NCBI RefSeq assembly: GCF_900460525.1
Contig: NZ_UHIY01000001.1
Span: 4,092,001-4,156,000, forward strand
Direction: 5' to 3'
DNA length: 64,000 nt
Source of the DNA: Yersinia kristensenii
GTDB taxonomy: Bacteria; Pseudomonadota; Gammaproteobacteria; Enterobacterales; Enterobacteriaceae
The position numbers and the translations under genes are program-made. This document shows, piece by piece, positions 8,796 to 17,982 of the stretch (position 1 is its first letter; the number at the start of each line of letters is the position of its first letter). The notes beneath the pieces were generated by a model. That model was not told where the DNA came from and ran no database searches. It saw only the letters and a list, made by a program, of their open reading frames with translations.

Positions 8796-9292
8796 TACTT
8801 GCTCCTGACGATATAAGTAATGGAATCCATCAATTTATGGGTAACATAGAGTGGTTTTTCGCCTTCAATTCCTTTTGTACGACGATGTTCCAGTGTTTTC
8901 TCCGACAGCGGTTGGAGCCGATCCCCATCACTGATTACCCTCTTAGCGGCATCTCTCGCCACCTGCCCCGCTTTCTCCAATTCACGCAGTGCCTTATCCG
9001 CTTTACCTTCTATCGTGAACTCTGCAGCGGCTTTCAAATAAGCAGTGGTGGTATCCTGCGAATCTTCAATTCCGATATCTAAAAAAGGGCGCGGGGGGAG
9101 AGTCACTACCTGAGTACCTATTTTTACCGTGGCACCCGTTGATTGCAGATAACCAATTTCAGCATTCGTTAAAGGTGCATCATCCCGTTGTGGACCTGCG
9201 GGGATACCAACCAACACATCCGTTTTGCTCAGCCGACTAATGGCATCCAGTATATTTTCGGCGTTATCCCTTCGAATTTTCACCCCACTCAT
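8795..9292 (-). CDS. tail completion / HK97 gp10-like virion morphogenesis protein
   Basis: A 165-residue protein starting MSGVKIRRDNAEN. The ATG at 9292 overlaps the upstream stop as ATGA, which decides the start. 'VLVGIPAG...RDD....NaeIgYiqstGA' and 'PPRPFLDIGI' are typical of tail completion proteins (gpS / HK97 gp10 types), and the C-terminal 'PLSEKTLEHR..KG..G.KPLY.T..L..SITY.V' fits the same group. The product likely joins tail to connector. Confidence 0.7.
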   Translation of the reverse strand: MSGVKIRRDNAENILDAISRLSKTDVLVGIPAGPQRDDAPLTNAEIGYLQSTGATVKIGTQVVTLPPRPFLDIGIEDSQDTTTAYLKAAAEFTIEGKADKALRELEKAGQVARDAAKRVISDGDRLQPLSEKTLEHRRTKGIEGEKPLYVTHKLMDSITYIVRSK

Positions 9293-9696
9293 AAGAGTTG
9301 ACGCCCACCCGCACCAAACATTGACCACCACCAGTAAAACTCCTGACCATAGGCGGTTTTGTTCCAGAAACCGGCATCAGGATTGATAATTCCGCTGTTG
9401 TCATAACCAACACTGACTTTATCAACTGACTTTGACGACACAACACCTCCCGTTGAGGTATTGACGCCCCCAGCGATGGCGCCAATCATAATTTTGCCTC
9501 TCAACTCGCTGTAATGGGCGGTGAATAGCTCCGCCAGATAGACGAATTTGTCGCCCATTTTATCTTGGTCTAAGAGTGAATCAGCGGCATTTAAATAAAA
9601 CTGAATAGAAGCTGAGGGATATCGGGCATTATCAGCAAACTCAGGAAAGTCAGCACGAAATTGCTCAACTGTTGGTAGCTTGCTGTTTTTTACCAT
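9289..9696 (-). CDS. head-tail adaptor protein (DUF4054)
   Basis: A 135-residue protein with the pattern 'FRADFPEFAD...YP.a.i.fyl..A...ld....G......a.yLf.aHyl.l' of DUF4054, a helical head-tail adaptor family. The C-terminus 'aYGqefywW.rm.gaGGrql' is also typical. It is in the connector block between capsid and tail completion genes and overlaps both neighbours by a few bases. It likely docks on the portal. Confidence 0.8.
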   Translation of the reverse strand: MVKNSKLPTVEQFRADFPEFADNARYPSASIQFYLNAADSLLDQDKMGDKFVYLAELFTAHYSELRGKIMIGAIAGGVNTSTGGVVSSKSVDKVSVGYDNSGIINPDAGFWNKTAYGQEFYWWWSMFGAGGRQLL

Positions 9697-10009
9697 GAGA
9701 TTTCACCTTTTCAGGCCCCGAAACAACAGCCTCTACAGAGGCTGAAGGTACAATGCTTAGTTGTGCTTTGAGTTCCGTTATGTATTTGTCTTTTTCCGCG
9801 ATCTGCGCTTTCAAGGTTTCAATCTGCTGAGCCAAATCCCCAGCCTGAGTCCTGACGTTAATATCATCATCGCTAACAGGCTTTGCATGAGCACTGAACG
9901 CCCAATGCTCGATAACTTCCCGCGGGAAAGAATGAATACCCGGAGATAATTCAAATTGGGTGTTATCGGGAAAACGTAAAATCGCAGCGTGAGAAACGAG
10001 ATATTTCAT
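9665..10009 (-). CDS. STY1053-like phage-associated protein
   Basis: A 114-residue protein. ATG at 10009 has GGAG upstream, so it is preferred over an upstream start at 10051. The N-terminus MKYLVSHAAILRFPDNTQFE followed by a PGIHSFP motif recalls the STY1053 family of small proteins found next to capsid genes. Residues 60-90 are a heptad-rich coiled coil. The C-terminus is charged and low-complexity. Role unknown; it lies directly after the capsid gene. Confidence 0.65.
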   Translation of the reverse strand: MKYLVSHAAILRFPDNTQFELSPGIHSFPREVIEHWAFSAHAKPVSDDDINVRTQAGDLAQQIETLKAQIAEKDKYITELKAQLSIVPSASVEAVVSGPEKVKSHGKKQQATNS

Positions 10010-10054
10010 ATTTACTCCAATAAGAACGGGGACATCTGCCCCCGATAACAATCA

Positions 10055-11002
10055 TTACTTCGCCGGAATATCCAAATAGGCAATGGTGTTGGAGTATGGC
10101 GTTTCAACCTGCCCCAATTTGCCGTAATACACGGTCAGTTGTTGCAATCCACGATACTCCAGCGGTGTATTCATCAGCGGAACCATCGGGAAACGAACAT
10201 ATTTCTCGTCCTGTGTATACGCAATGATGCGATGGGCTCCACCAGCACCACGCTTAGACGCCCATTTCATGGAGACGATTTCCAGCGGTTCGCCGTTCTC
10301 CTGAAAGGCGATAGTGTTAATCTTCACATATTCAAGTACCGAAATATTCCCCGCAGAAGACACCTTCTTGCTTGCTAACAGGCCGAATAATTCAGGTGCA
10401 AGGCCAATTTTGGATGGACAAACCGCATAGCCGGAACGTAACCATGCATCTGTCAGTACCAGGTTGATATCCTGAACAATCACGTCGGGGTCAGTCGTTG
10501 CCGTCCAAGCCGCTGCTGCGGCTACAGGCACAACATCCGGCAGATTAAGCAGCCCGGAGACCCCCAACTCGGTATCCCCAATGTAGACCTGTTCGTCAGT
10601 GTCCATATTCCACTTGAGCTTCATCCCCTCATATTTTTGAGTATCAATAGGACGCCCCAACTGCTGTGCCGAAGCCAGCTCCAACACCGTCCAGCTCACC
10701 TCCTGAGCCCACGGAGTGAGATTATTACGAGTTGGAACAATATCCAGTTCAATACCTGGTGCCGCAGTACCTTTCTTACCCAACCAGTTTTTACCGTTCG
10801 GATTAGGCCCACCCACGCTGGCAAAATCGGTGTTAGTGAATGATGAAATTTCATCAGCAATGGATACATCACTGCGCAATGGCATATCACGAGTCCACTT
10901 AACCGAGGTTAACGGTAAGTTTAACTCCTGATCCATCCGCTCTAATTCACCGACAAGAAATACGCCAGTGGAGTCAATGGTTGCTTTATCTACAGTAAAC
11001 AT
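10055..11002 (-). CDS. major capsid protein (DUF2184 family)
   Basis: A 315-residue protein starting MFTVDKATIDSTGVFLVGELERMD. The 'PLTSVKWTRDMPLR', 'YEGMKLKWNMDTDEQVYIGD' and late 'P.EYRGLQQLTVYYGKLGQVE' segments match the DUF2184 capsid group, which folds like HK97 gp5. It builds the icosahedral shell. Upstream genes encode a cement protein and a DUF2213 protease/scaffold, the expected neighbours. It is preceded by a ten-base gap. Confidence 0.88.
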   Translation of the reverse strand: MFTVDKATIDSTGVFLVGELERMDQELNLPLTSVKWTRDMPLRSDVSIADEISSFTNTDFASVGGPNPNGKNWLGKKGTAAPGIELDIVPTRNNLTPWAQEVSWTVLELASAQQLGRPIDTQKYEGMKLKWNMDTDEQVYIGDTELGVSGLLNLPDVVPVAAAAAWTATTDPDVIVQDINLVLTDAWLRSGYAVCPSKIGLAPELFGLLASKKVSSAGNISVLEYVKINTIAFQENGEPLEIVSMKWASKRGAGGAHRIIAYTQDEKYVRFPMVPLMNTPLEYRGLQQLTVYYGKLGQVETPYSNTIAYLDIPAK

Positions 11003-11012
11003 TCGTTATTCC

Positions 11013-11516
11013 TTAGATGTTATAAGCGATCTCAACACGTCCATCGGCTTCGCCAACCCCCATAACTTCGGCATTGACCAACTGTGGCGTATTGGCAGCA
11101 TTGGCATCCTGAACCAACACAAAAGAACCGACCGGACTTGCTTCTGTACCACCAGCAATACGCACATAAACCGGATCACCTTTTTTTACAGTTGCAGCAT
11201 TACCTGCGGTGGCTTTCACGCAGAGATAACCTCGTTTCAAGTTGTCACCGATCTGATTAGCCTGAACACCGAGATAGACCAAATCAGCCTGAGAAGTCGT
11301 CGGATATGGGCGAACCAAAATCCCTTTCACCTTGTCGAGGGTGTCCCCATCCTCAAGTGGAACAAATTTTTCAGAATCGTATTTACCCACCAATCCATAA
11401 GACCTAAACGGCTTGGTATGGTCTAAGGTGACTGGCTCAACAGTCAGATCACGGGGACGAGTGATGGCTCCGGCAATACCAAGCGGCATCCGGGTTAAAT
11501 AAGCATTACCTGCCAT
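11013..11516 (-). CDS. structural cement (head decoration) protein, Gp24-like
   Basis: A 167-residue protein starting MAGNAYLTRMPLGIAGAITRP. The 'GR.G...YLCV.....NAA.VKKGDPVYVRI' and 'GVGEADGRVEIAYNI' segments fit Gp24-type structural cement proteins that sit on the capsid surface and stabilise it. It lies between DUF2213 and the major capsid gene, as in related phages. Confidence 0.8.
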   Translation of the reverse strand: MAGNAYLTRMPLGIAGAITRPRDLTVEPVTLDHTKPFRSYGLVGKYDSEKFVPLEDGDTLDKVKGILVRPYPTTSQADLVYLGVQANQIGDNLKRGYLCVKATAGNAATVKKGDPVYVRIAGGTEASPVGSFVLVQDANAANTPQLVNAEVMGVGEADGRVEIAYNI

Positions 11517-11526
11517 ATTAATTACC

Positions 11527-12792
11527 TTACTTCTGTTTTTTCCAATGATCGGCGTACAGCTTATTCAGCTCTGCCGGAGACATGTGTTTAGTGCTGGCGT
11601 TGTCGGTAGTTCGAACGCTAAAAGTACGAGGGGCGATGTGGTTTTTTGCCTTATTCAATGCCACGGCAGCCGTAAATACCGCGTCGACAGTGGCTTTAGG
11701 TGCTTTCGTAAAATCGACAATACCGAACGCTTTTAAACTATCGTCAGTACGCAATGCTTGATTTAATACCTGACGTTTTAGCCCCTTATCACCCGTTGGT
11801 TGAAAACCGGGACAAATAATCTCGGCATCAGCAATCAAATCACGCTTATAGGCAGCATCCCCCGTCACTTTCTTATCTTCTTCGGCATCCTCATCCCCTG
11901 TTTGTGTTCCATCCTCAGGGTTGGAATCCGCCGTTTTACCTTCCAGCTTATCCAGACGGGCTAAAATCGTTTGAGCCCACTCTGGGATATCACTATCACC
12001 AGTTCCCTCTGGCTTACCCGCATTCGGATCATCATCAACGGTTGTTCGGTTTTCTGCGGGTAGTGCTGTAGCCTGAGAGGGCATATTGATGTTAATGGTC
12101 GAACCAGGTATTGACCCCATGCCCTCAGAAGGCAAATCCGGCGCTTCATCGATAAGTTTGTTTAACGAATCCTCATCTTTAGTTTTCACCGCCTGAGCGA
12201 ACTTTTTAAGCCATGACATGACTGGCTTCTCCTTTTGACTTTTTGGGGCTGAATCCCCGATTGCACAACGCCCACCAGCACGCCCTCTATCAACAATAGC
12301 GACGTGATTGCCGGTAATGGCATACTGTTTTCCCCTACCAATAGAAATCTGTTTGTATTTAGCGTCATAGCCACAACTGACCTCCGTCATCCCCGCATTT
12401 ACAGCGTCAATAGCCTCCTGCCGCTTAATCAGCATGTCTGCTATTAACAAGTCCGATTGCGTGCCAGTTCCACGCCTGACATTCTGAATATGTCCGTGAG
12501 CCAGTTCTGAGAAATTTTCTGGATTGACGAAAACAATGTTGCCGTCTTCATCTTCTGGATGGTTTAGCGTGACAGCCATGCCTTCGAAGCTGGCTATCGT
12601 TTCAGGGGAAAAAACCTCATCTTCTGAACGATAAACATGAACGAGGCCATCAGGCCCCGCCTCAAGGTTTACCTCTTCAGGCAGATAAGTTTGCATACCC
12701 GTTCGGGCTATCGGTACGTCTTTGCATAGCAGCGCACCATCTGCGGTTTGAAATCTTGTCTCCCCCAAACGAGCTGTATAGAAATATTTCAT
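11527..12792 (-). CDS. DUF2213 prohead protease/scaffold protein
   Basis: A 421-residue protein. Residues 1-180 hold the DUF2213 core: LNHPEDED with a conserved His, VSCGYDAKY, and the ending YAITGNHVAIVDRGRAGG, whose His and serine/Gly-rich strands resemble prohead serine proteases. Residues 200-310 are acidic and disordered, and the C-terminal 100 residues are helical, like a scaffold. Protease-scaffold fusions process the procapsid interior. Position directly before cement and capsid genes fits. Confidence 0.75.
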   Translation of the reverse strand: MKYFYTARLGETRFQTADGALLCKDVPIARTGMQTYLPEEVNLEAGPDGLVHVYRSEDEVFSPETIASFEGMAVTLNHPEDEDGNIVFVNPENFSELAHGHIQNVRRGTGTQSDLLIADMLIKRQEAIDAVNAGMTEVSCGYDAKYKQISIGRGKQYAITGNHVAIVDRGRAGGRCAIGDSAPKSQKEKPVMSWLKKFAQAVKTKDEDSLNKLIDEAPDLPSEGMGSIPGSTININMPSQATALPAENRTTVDDDPNAGKPEGTGDSDIPEWAQTILARLDKLEGKTADSNPEDGTQTGDEDAEEDKKVTGDAAYKRDLIADAEIICPGFQPTGDKGLKRQVLNQALRTDDSLKAFGIVDFTKAPKATVDAVFTAAVALNKAKNHIAPRTFSVRTTDNASTKHMSPAELNKLYADHWKKQK

Positions 12793-12840
12793 GGGTTATC
12801 ACTGAATAGCGGGCAATAAAAAGGCCGCCGAAGCGACCCG

Positions 12841-13593
12841 TTATTTTCGTGGTTCAGGAATATGTACCTCTGACCAACAATTGCAATTAGGCAGACAACC
12901 AGCATGTCCGGTCATGCCGTCCAGTGTTGGCGGGTTATCCCAGCGCACAAATTTATCTTTCATCCGACGATGTGATAGTCGTGTTCCTGCGCCTTCAATA
13001 CGCCACCAATATCCCTCAGAGCCTACCGATAATGCACGTACCTGAGTCAGTGCGCTTGTTGCTCTCCCAATCTCGGTACGCGCAATCATGCGAGCACGAC
13101 TGGCAACCACATCACCGGATTGCATTATCATGCTGTAGAGATGTTCGGGACGCTCGCCATTAATAACGGCCTCAATTGCCCGTGATTGAATATCATGAAC
13201 TCGTTCAGCAGCTTCCAATGGAAGAGATTTCATGAGCTGGACTTGTCGATAAACAATATCCTGCGCCACATAACCGACTGGCGTATTACCGACGACATCC
13301 CGCAAGCCCTCAGAGATTTCCTTAGAAACAGAACACCACTGTCGCCACTCTTCCTGTTCAACCTGTGCGAACATTTTTTTGCCGACCATTTCAGCCCAAT
13401 TATTGAGCAAAGCCGAATAATCAATCAATATCTCTACTGTAGCATTGGCACTACTTTGTGAACCATCGTAAGTACCATTGACGATCTCCCCGATTTGGTT
13501 TGCTATCGCCAGTAGGCTTTTCTGATACTGACGCTCCGATTTGCGGCGGAGGCTCGGTTTCAGATTCAACCTCCGCCCACTGAGTCTTCGCAT
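12841..13593 (-). CDS. Mu F-like minor head protein
   Basis: A 250-residue protein. I chose ATG at 13593 because AAGGA lies eight bases upstream; a GTG at 13623 is possible. The C-terminal half contains 'RA.MIARTEIGRATSA' and 'W.A...RLSHRRMKDKFVRWDNPP.LDGMTGHAGC.pnCnCW', the signature of the Mu gpF / SPP1 gp7 family with its Cys/His cluster. These proteins bind the portal and assist packaging or ejection. The start overlaps the portal gene by 143 bases in another frame, an unusually long overlap. Confidence 0.8.
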   Translation of the reverse strand: MRRLSGRRLNLKPSLRRKSERQYQKSLLAIANQIGEIVNGTYDGSQSSANATVEILIDYSALLNNWAEMVGKKMFAQVEQEEWRQWCSVSKEISEGLRDVVGNTPVGYVAQDIVYRQVQLMKSLPLEAAERVHDIQSRAIEAVINGERPEHLYSMIMQSGDVVASRARMIARTEIGRATSALTQVRALSVGSEGYWWRIEGAGTRLSHRRMKDKFVRWDNPPTLDGMTGHAGCLPNCNCWSEVHIPEPRK

Positions 13594-14914
13594 TCTCAAT
13601 ATCCTTATCAGTAATAGAGCCACCGATACCGATCACATCAGAGATATTACGTAAGTCATTCATGGCTGCATGTAACGGCATTATCTGACGATCGGTCAGC
13701 GCACTTAACGCTGTAGCCACATTATTTGCCATCGTCGAACGATCGGCGTCCGACACCTCCCACAGCTTGTTAAACTCAAAAGTAAAATCTTCCGGCAATG
13801 TCTCACCAAATAACGAACGCCAGCTAATATCCATCAGCCAGCGAATATGGCGACGTAGACGGCGCTCTTGTAAGGTATTTACGCGGCTATAGTAATTTTC
13901 TAAGTCACCATCTCCCGTATTGAACCCTGCGGGGGACTGTCCAAATAGGCGAACAAGCGGGATACCTGTCGCGCCGGAGACTTGCTCAGCAAAACGAAGA
14001 ATAACGTCTGCTATACCTGCAAATGAGTAGCTATGCGTCTGAAACTCATCGTTCTTGTCCATGATGGTCATGCCTTCGATGGTCTGAAACGCTCGAATCA
14101 TGTCCAGGTGCTTCATTAAGCTTTTCTCTAAATCCCCCCCAGCAGCCAAAATACTCCTCAGCTTTTCAATACTATAGGTACGCAGATGTGCCTTATGGAT
14201 AAGCTGTGTTGTTCCTGATGTGGCGGTATCGAACGCTTGAATACGTTCAAAAATCCGTTCTACAACCGACATTCCCCAGCCATTTTCCGCTATGGATTGC
14301 TGAAAAGGTAACGAATCCCCTTCCATACGGATCAGGCGGGAATGATGGATATTCCATGCTGGGATCCCCTTCTGATTAGTGATAACCCTATAAAATTGGG
14401 GTTTACCAAAATTAGGACCATATTCCGTGATGGGATTGCTATAACTCGGTTCGAGCTGCCAACGGTCAAAGCAAATCACGCCCTTAAACTGTCCAACCTT
14501 GATTCGTTCGACATTAAGCGGAGTAGACATGTCCTGTCCGTCTATCAACACAGCCAGTACCGCACCACCATAAAGACGTGACCACTTGATAGTGTCGTTT
14601 AATCCATCCCAGATAGCCGCATCATCCCAGAACGTATCTACCTTGCCTTTCTGGCCGGGTTCCAGTTTCGAGCTAATATTGATCCCTTTGCGGGTCATAT
14701 CATCTGCAATAGTATCTACCGCAGCGCCGACTAAAAATGATGAACGATAAGCAAACTCGAGTAGCGTTCTATTGCGAGTGATGTAGCCGGGTATGTAAGT
14801 TCCCCCCGATTGTATATTGGAGGTATTAGAGCCAATCTTGGCCGTGAAATTATTGTACCCATCAGCAGTTCTTACGGGCTTTTTTGCACCATTCTGGCGT
14901 TTTCTTCGGGACAT
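13451..14914 (-). CDS. phage portal protein (DUF1073)
   Basis: A 487-residue protein starting MSRRKRQNGAKKPVRTADGY. 'GAAVDTIADDMTRKGI', 'WSRLYGGAVLAVLIDGQD', 'FAEQVSGATGIPLVRLFGQSPAGFN' and 'YYSRVNTLQERRLRRHI' identify the DUF1073 portal family. The dodecameric portal is the DNA gate of the capsid. It starts one base after the large terminase stop. DUF1073 proteins are sometimes fused to Acb1-like domains; this one is of ordinary portal length, with a Pro/Glu-rich tail and no extra domain that I can see. Confidence 0.9.
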   Translation of the reverse strand: MSRRKRQNGAKKPVRTADGYNNFTAKIGSNTSNIQSGGTYIPGYITRNRTLLEFAYRSSFLVGAAVDTIADDMTRKGINISSKLEPGQKGKVDTFWDDAAIWDGLNDTIKWSRLYGGAVLAVLIDGQDMSTPLNVERIKVGQFKGVICFDRWQLEPSYSNPITEYGPNFGKPQFYRVITNQKGIPAWNIHHSRLIRMEGDSLPFQQSIAENGWGMSVVERIFERIQAFDTATSGTTQLIHKAHLRTYSIEKLRSILAAGGDLEKSLMKHLDMIRAFQTIEGMTIMDKNDEFQTHSYSFAGIADVILRFAEQVSGATGIPLVRLFGQSPAGFNTGDGDLENYYSRVNTLQERRLRRHIRWLMDISWRSLFGETLPEDFTFEFNKLWEVSDADRSTMANNVATALSALTDRQIMPLHAAMNDLRNISDVIGIGGSITDKDIENAKTQWAEVESETEPPPQIGASVSEKPTGDSKPNRGDRQWYLRWFTK

Positions 14915-14915
14915 A

Positions 14916-16532
14916 TTATGCTCCGCTCAGTTTGGCCCAAATATCGAGAGACGAATCCATAGGCGCATAGTTGATCATTACAGCATCAGCCAGGTTTGGT
15001 GATTTCGTTCCTTCCGGCTGTTTATCAATAACGATTTTTCCAACGGCGTTTTTTGACCATGTCGGTTGTGATAGCTCCATAATTAACCGGTCTTTATTTT
15101 CCATAGTGCTGTTAATCGAAATTATTTCATCAGGGTTATAATCCATCCCCTTCATGGCTCGGAAGGTATTGCGAAATAGCTTCCTCAAATGCCACCAGCC
15201 TTGTGCTTTTGCATTAGCAAAAAAATCCTTATTCAATCGAGCAGGCTTACCGTTATCACCTATCACCGCCTCATCGTCAGGGTCGAATACCGCGCCACTA
15301 CCACGAAAAGGTGTCGCCGTAATGGGGCCAAGTCTTTCAGACTGCCGCAGCTCGTTAATAACGCGAGCATCGCCACGCACGCCAGCGCCTAAGCCGTCCT
15401 CATCAAATCGAAACTCATCGAGCCCGTACTCATCGCAATAGCCGAAAACTTTTACAACAGAGGCATATATATCGCTTCCCTCTCCTGACCACTCTTTGAC
15501 GTCTTGCAGTAGAAAACCATACCGGATGGCAAAGCCGTTTTTATCTCGCCCTTCGTCCGCCACATCCATCGCCCCCAACCTTGCGCCGCTAGGCTGAATA
15601 TCCAGGTGAATATGTGCATCAATGGCAGCTTGAACCCACTCGGAAGGGATCAGAATACCTTCGGCAGATGCTTGATAATTCAGGTCTAACTCCTGAGCTA
15701 CCACCACAGGGTTATCAATTTTTTCACACTCTTTGCGGTACCACTCGTCATCCTTACGCGGATCGCTGCGCCAATGAAAAGTAAATACGGGAATTTTCCC
15801 ACCGTGTCGTTTCTGCGCGAATGGGTTGTTCATACCATTAACGGATGAGAGATCGATACGGCAACGGGTTGTTTGAGATAACGCAGCATCAATGAGTAAT
15901 GGACGCTGTAAGAAAGCGGACTCATCGACAAAATATAGTGTGGTACGGTCACCGCGCCCGATATTGTCGCCAGCCTCCCCTTTAATGACGGCACCTGTAT
16001 CTGGGAACTCCACACGCATATAAGGCGCGTGTTTTTTTTCACTCCAAGAGCCACGAAACTCAGAGGGGAGCGTTTCAACAAATTTTCGCGCCTTCCAGAA
16101 AAGCGCCTTTGGATCGCCAGTACTGTCCACGTATTCCTCTTTACGTGAACCAAAACCGATAACCATTTCTTTGTTGAATAGGCAAAGCGAACAAGCCAAA
16201 CCTATAGATGTCCAACTCAGTCCCATTTCACGGCTTTTTTCTGTTAGACCGTTTTCCAGCTTCTCTCGCCGCTCCATAATCCAGTGGATCCACTCTTCCT
16301 GTTTCGGGAATAGCAAAAACGGGATAGTGACTGGCAAGCCATAGTCAATATTTCGCGGGTCAGTCGTCATACCCCAATCAATGATGAACTGAGCCGGATT
16401 ACTGCGATAAAACGTCCGCAACGCGGGGAGGCATTCTGGATCCTTGCGAATACGCTGTAACCGTTCTATTCGCCATTCAAAAACGGCTGTGTAGTCCGGT
16501 TTTTTGAAGTCAAAAGGGAATGGTAAAGGCAT
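14916..16532 (-). CDS. terminase large subunit
   Basis: A 538-residue packaging ATPase-nuclease. Residues 99-108 ([10 protein letters not shown]) form the variant Walker A loop of large terminases and residues 199-204 (LYFVDE) the Walker B. The C-terminal half has a nuclease-type acidic pattern starting at [15 protein letters not shown] and [18 protein letters not shown]. It cuts the concatemer and drives DNA into the portal. A 199-bp gap separates it from the small subunit, larger than most gaps in this operon. Confidence 0.92.
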   Translation of the reverse strand: MPLPFPFDFKKPDYTAVFEWRIERLQRIRKDPECLPALRTFYRSNPAQFIIDWGMTTDPRNIDYGLPVTIPFLLFPKQEEWIHWIMERREKLENGLTEKSREMGLSWTSIGLACSLCLFNKEMVIGFGSRKEEYVDSTGDPKALFWKARKFVETLPSEFRGSWSEKKHAPYMRVEFPDTGAVIKGEAGDNIGRGDRTTLYFVDESAFLQRPLLIDAALSQTTRCRIDLSSVNGMNNPFAQKRHGGKIPVFTFHWRSDPRKDDEWYRKECEKIDNPVVVAQELDLNYQASAEGILIPSEWVQAAIDAHIHLDIQPSGARLGAMDVADEGRDKNGFAIRYGFLLQDVKEWSGEGSDIYASVVKVFGYCDEYGLDEFRFDEDGLGAGVRGDARVINELRQSERLGPITATPFRGSGAVFDPDDEAVIGDNGKPARLNKDFFANAKAQGWWHLRKLFRNTFRAMKGMDYNPDEIISINSTMENKDRLIMELSQPTWSKNAVGKIVIDKQPEGTKSPNLADAVMINYAPMDSSLDIWAKLSGA

Positions 16533-16731
16533 ACGAAAAATAGCTAAAAATAGCCGTTATTTAACATAAGGGAGATTACCCGCCCAACCGAAACAACGTT
16601 CATCAATGAATCGGCATTAAACGGTTATTTATCAATGAAAAGTGGCTAAAAATGCCTGAATAAAACATGCATAAAACGGGGTAAAAAATGCATAGAGAGA
16701 AATCGACTCGAAAGCTCTATTTTTATGACTT
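16533..16731. other. noncoding gap between terminase subunit genes
   Basis: No open frame with a ribosome binding site is visible. The sequence is AT-rich with two ATCAATGAA direct repeats (around 16601 and 16628), two ATGCATAAA/ATGCATAGA-like words and a short inverted pair. A packaging start site or a promoter would be plausible here, but nothing proves either. Confidence 0.4.
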
Positions 16732-17730
16732 TTACCCCATCAGATTTTTGTAGGTTTCCGCGGCCTGTTCTGCACTGACATCCTTCACTTCAGGGGCTTT
16801 CTCGGAAACAGGAGGCGGTGTGTTCTTCATAATCTCAAGCAGTTTTATCAAATCACGACGAGCGGCTTCTTGATTAGCAGTCACAACCTCTGTGCCAAAC
16901 TTGGACTCTTTAATGCCCGCATATAACCACCTTGCGGGGCCATCCAGATCGCGAGTATCAGCAATAAAAATCTGCCCTCGCCCTTCGCCTTGGCATTTGG
17001 GACATTCAGGATTGAGGTCGGCATTATCCATAAATCCAATGCCGCCATATTCAGGGGCTTGTTTCCCTTCTTCTGATGCCTTAGCTGCGGCTTTATCGTA
17101 CTCACCAATATCACGCCACTGATACAGGTGATTCTCTCCCCAACAATAACGACAGTTAACGCGCCTGTACTGCACCAACTCGTTAGGATCGGCATTAGCT
17201 ATAGCCACCAGCTGATCCACAAGGTCTTCGAGACAAGCCGTAAAGCGTTTACGCATCCGGTCATTAATGGCGCGAATTGCACGGGAAACCTTAGCATTCC
17301 TATACAGTCGGCTTGCCGATGCATAAGCTGTATTCCCTTCGCATTTGTAGCCGGCTTTTCTATAAGCATCGACACGGCTTCTCGTCCTCACATACTCAAG
17401 AACAAACAGAGCTTGTTGGTCGTTTAATCCAAACTCATCGGGATCTAATATCTGATCTTCACTTTGAATCGGAGGCAACGGTAATGCCTTGCCGCGTACC
17501 TGATTAACTTGAGGCAACAGAGATTGCTTTGAGTTGGTACGCACCGATTTTTTTTGCGTACCATTTTTGCGTACCTGCGTACCGCTTTTGGGAGCGCGTA
17601 CCCAGCCATTTTTTATGGCGCGCTTTCTTATCGCCCCTTCGGATATTCCATACTTATCAGCCAACTTTCGGAGAGAAAGCTGACCGGAACAGTAATCGCG
17701 TTCTAGGCCGCTTTCTTCCGGTTTGCTCAT
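16732..17730 (-). CDS. terminase small subunit with zinc-ribbon insertion
   Basis: A 332-residue protein. Residues 1-45 form a helix-turn-helix (LADKYGISEGAIRKRAIKNGW). Residues 100-160 hold the Terminase_2 core 'LNDQQALFVLEYVRTRSRVDAYRKAGYK..' with conserved AY.SASRL. A CRYCWGENH and later NPECPKCQGEGRG pair suggest a zinc ribbon, which lengthens the protein compared with plain small terminases of about 150-200 residues. It recognises the packaging site and recruits the large subunit. Confidence 0.85.
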   Translation of the reverse strand: MSKPEESGLERDYCSGQLSLRKLADKYGISEGAIRKRAIKNGWVRAPKSGTQVRKNGTQKKSVRTNSKQSLLPQVNQVRGKALPLPPIQSEDQILDPDEFGLNDQQALFVLEYVRTRSRVDAYRKAGYKCEGNTAYASASRLYRNAKVSRAIRAINDRMRKRFTACLEDLVDQLVAIANADPNELVQYRRVNCRYCWGENHLYQWRDIGEYDKAAAKASEEGKQAPEYGGIGFMDNADLNPECPKCQGEGRGQIFIADTRDLDGPARWLYAGIKESKFGTEVVTANQEAARRDLIKLLEIMKNTPPPVSEKAPEVKDVSAEQAAETYKNLMG

Positions 17731-17736
17731 TAGTCG

Positions 17737-17982
17737 CTACCTTGTGTTTTTTTCTCGCTTCATCAGTTCAATGTATGCCGAGCGATCACCCGCTTTCGCT
17801 TGCTTGTACAACGCATCGCGTAACTCTGCCTCCCCCTTGGCTCGCCCCTTTCTTATCGACTCTCGAAATAATCGAAGTTGTTCACGATCTATCTGTTGCA
17901 GGTCGATATCCAACACATCAGCAATTTGTTGTTCAGTCATTCGACGGGCCGCCAGCGCTTCAACTTTCAGAGTGGGGAACAT
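17737..17982 (-). CDS. small helix-turn-helix phage protein
   Basis: An 81-residue protein starting MFPTLKVEALAARRMTEQQIA. Residues 15-40 look like a helix-turn-helix (TEQQIADVLDIDLQQIDREQ), and the rest is a basic helix. It ends six bases before the small terminase start and overlaps the glycosyltransferase stop. It may be a packaging accessory or regulator; I do not recognise a named family. Confidence 0.6.
   Translation of the reverse strand: MFPTLKVEALAARRMTEQQIADVLDIDLQQIDREQLRLFRESIRKGRAKGEAELRDALYKQAKAGDRSAYIELMKREKNTR

Noticed and set aside
13451..14914. Possible Acb1 (anti-CBASS) fusion in the DUF1073 portal
   Set aside because: Length and motifs are those of a plain portal; no extra His-containing phosphodiesterase domain is visible.
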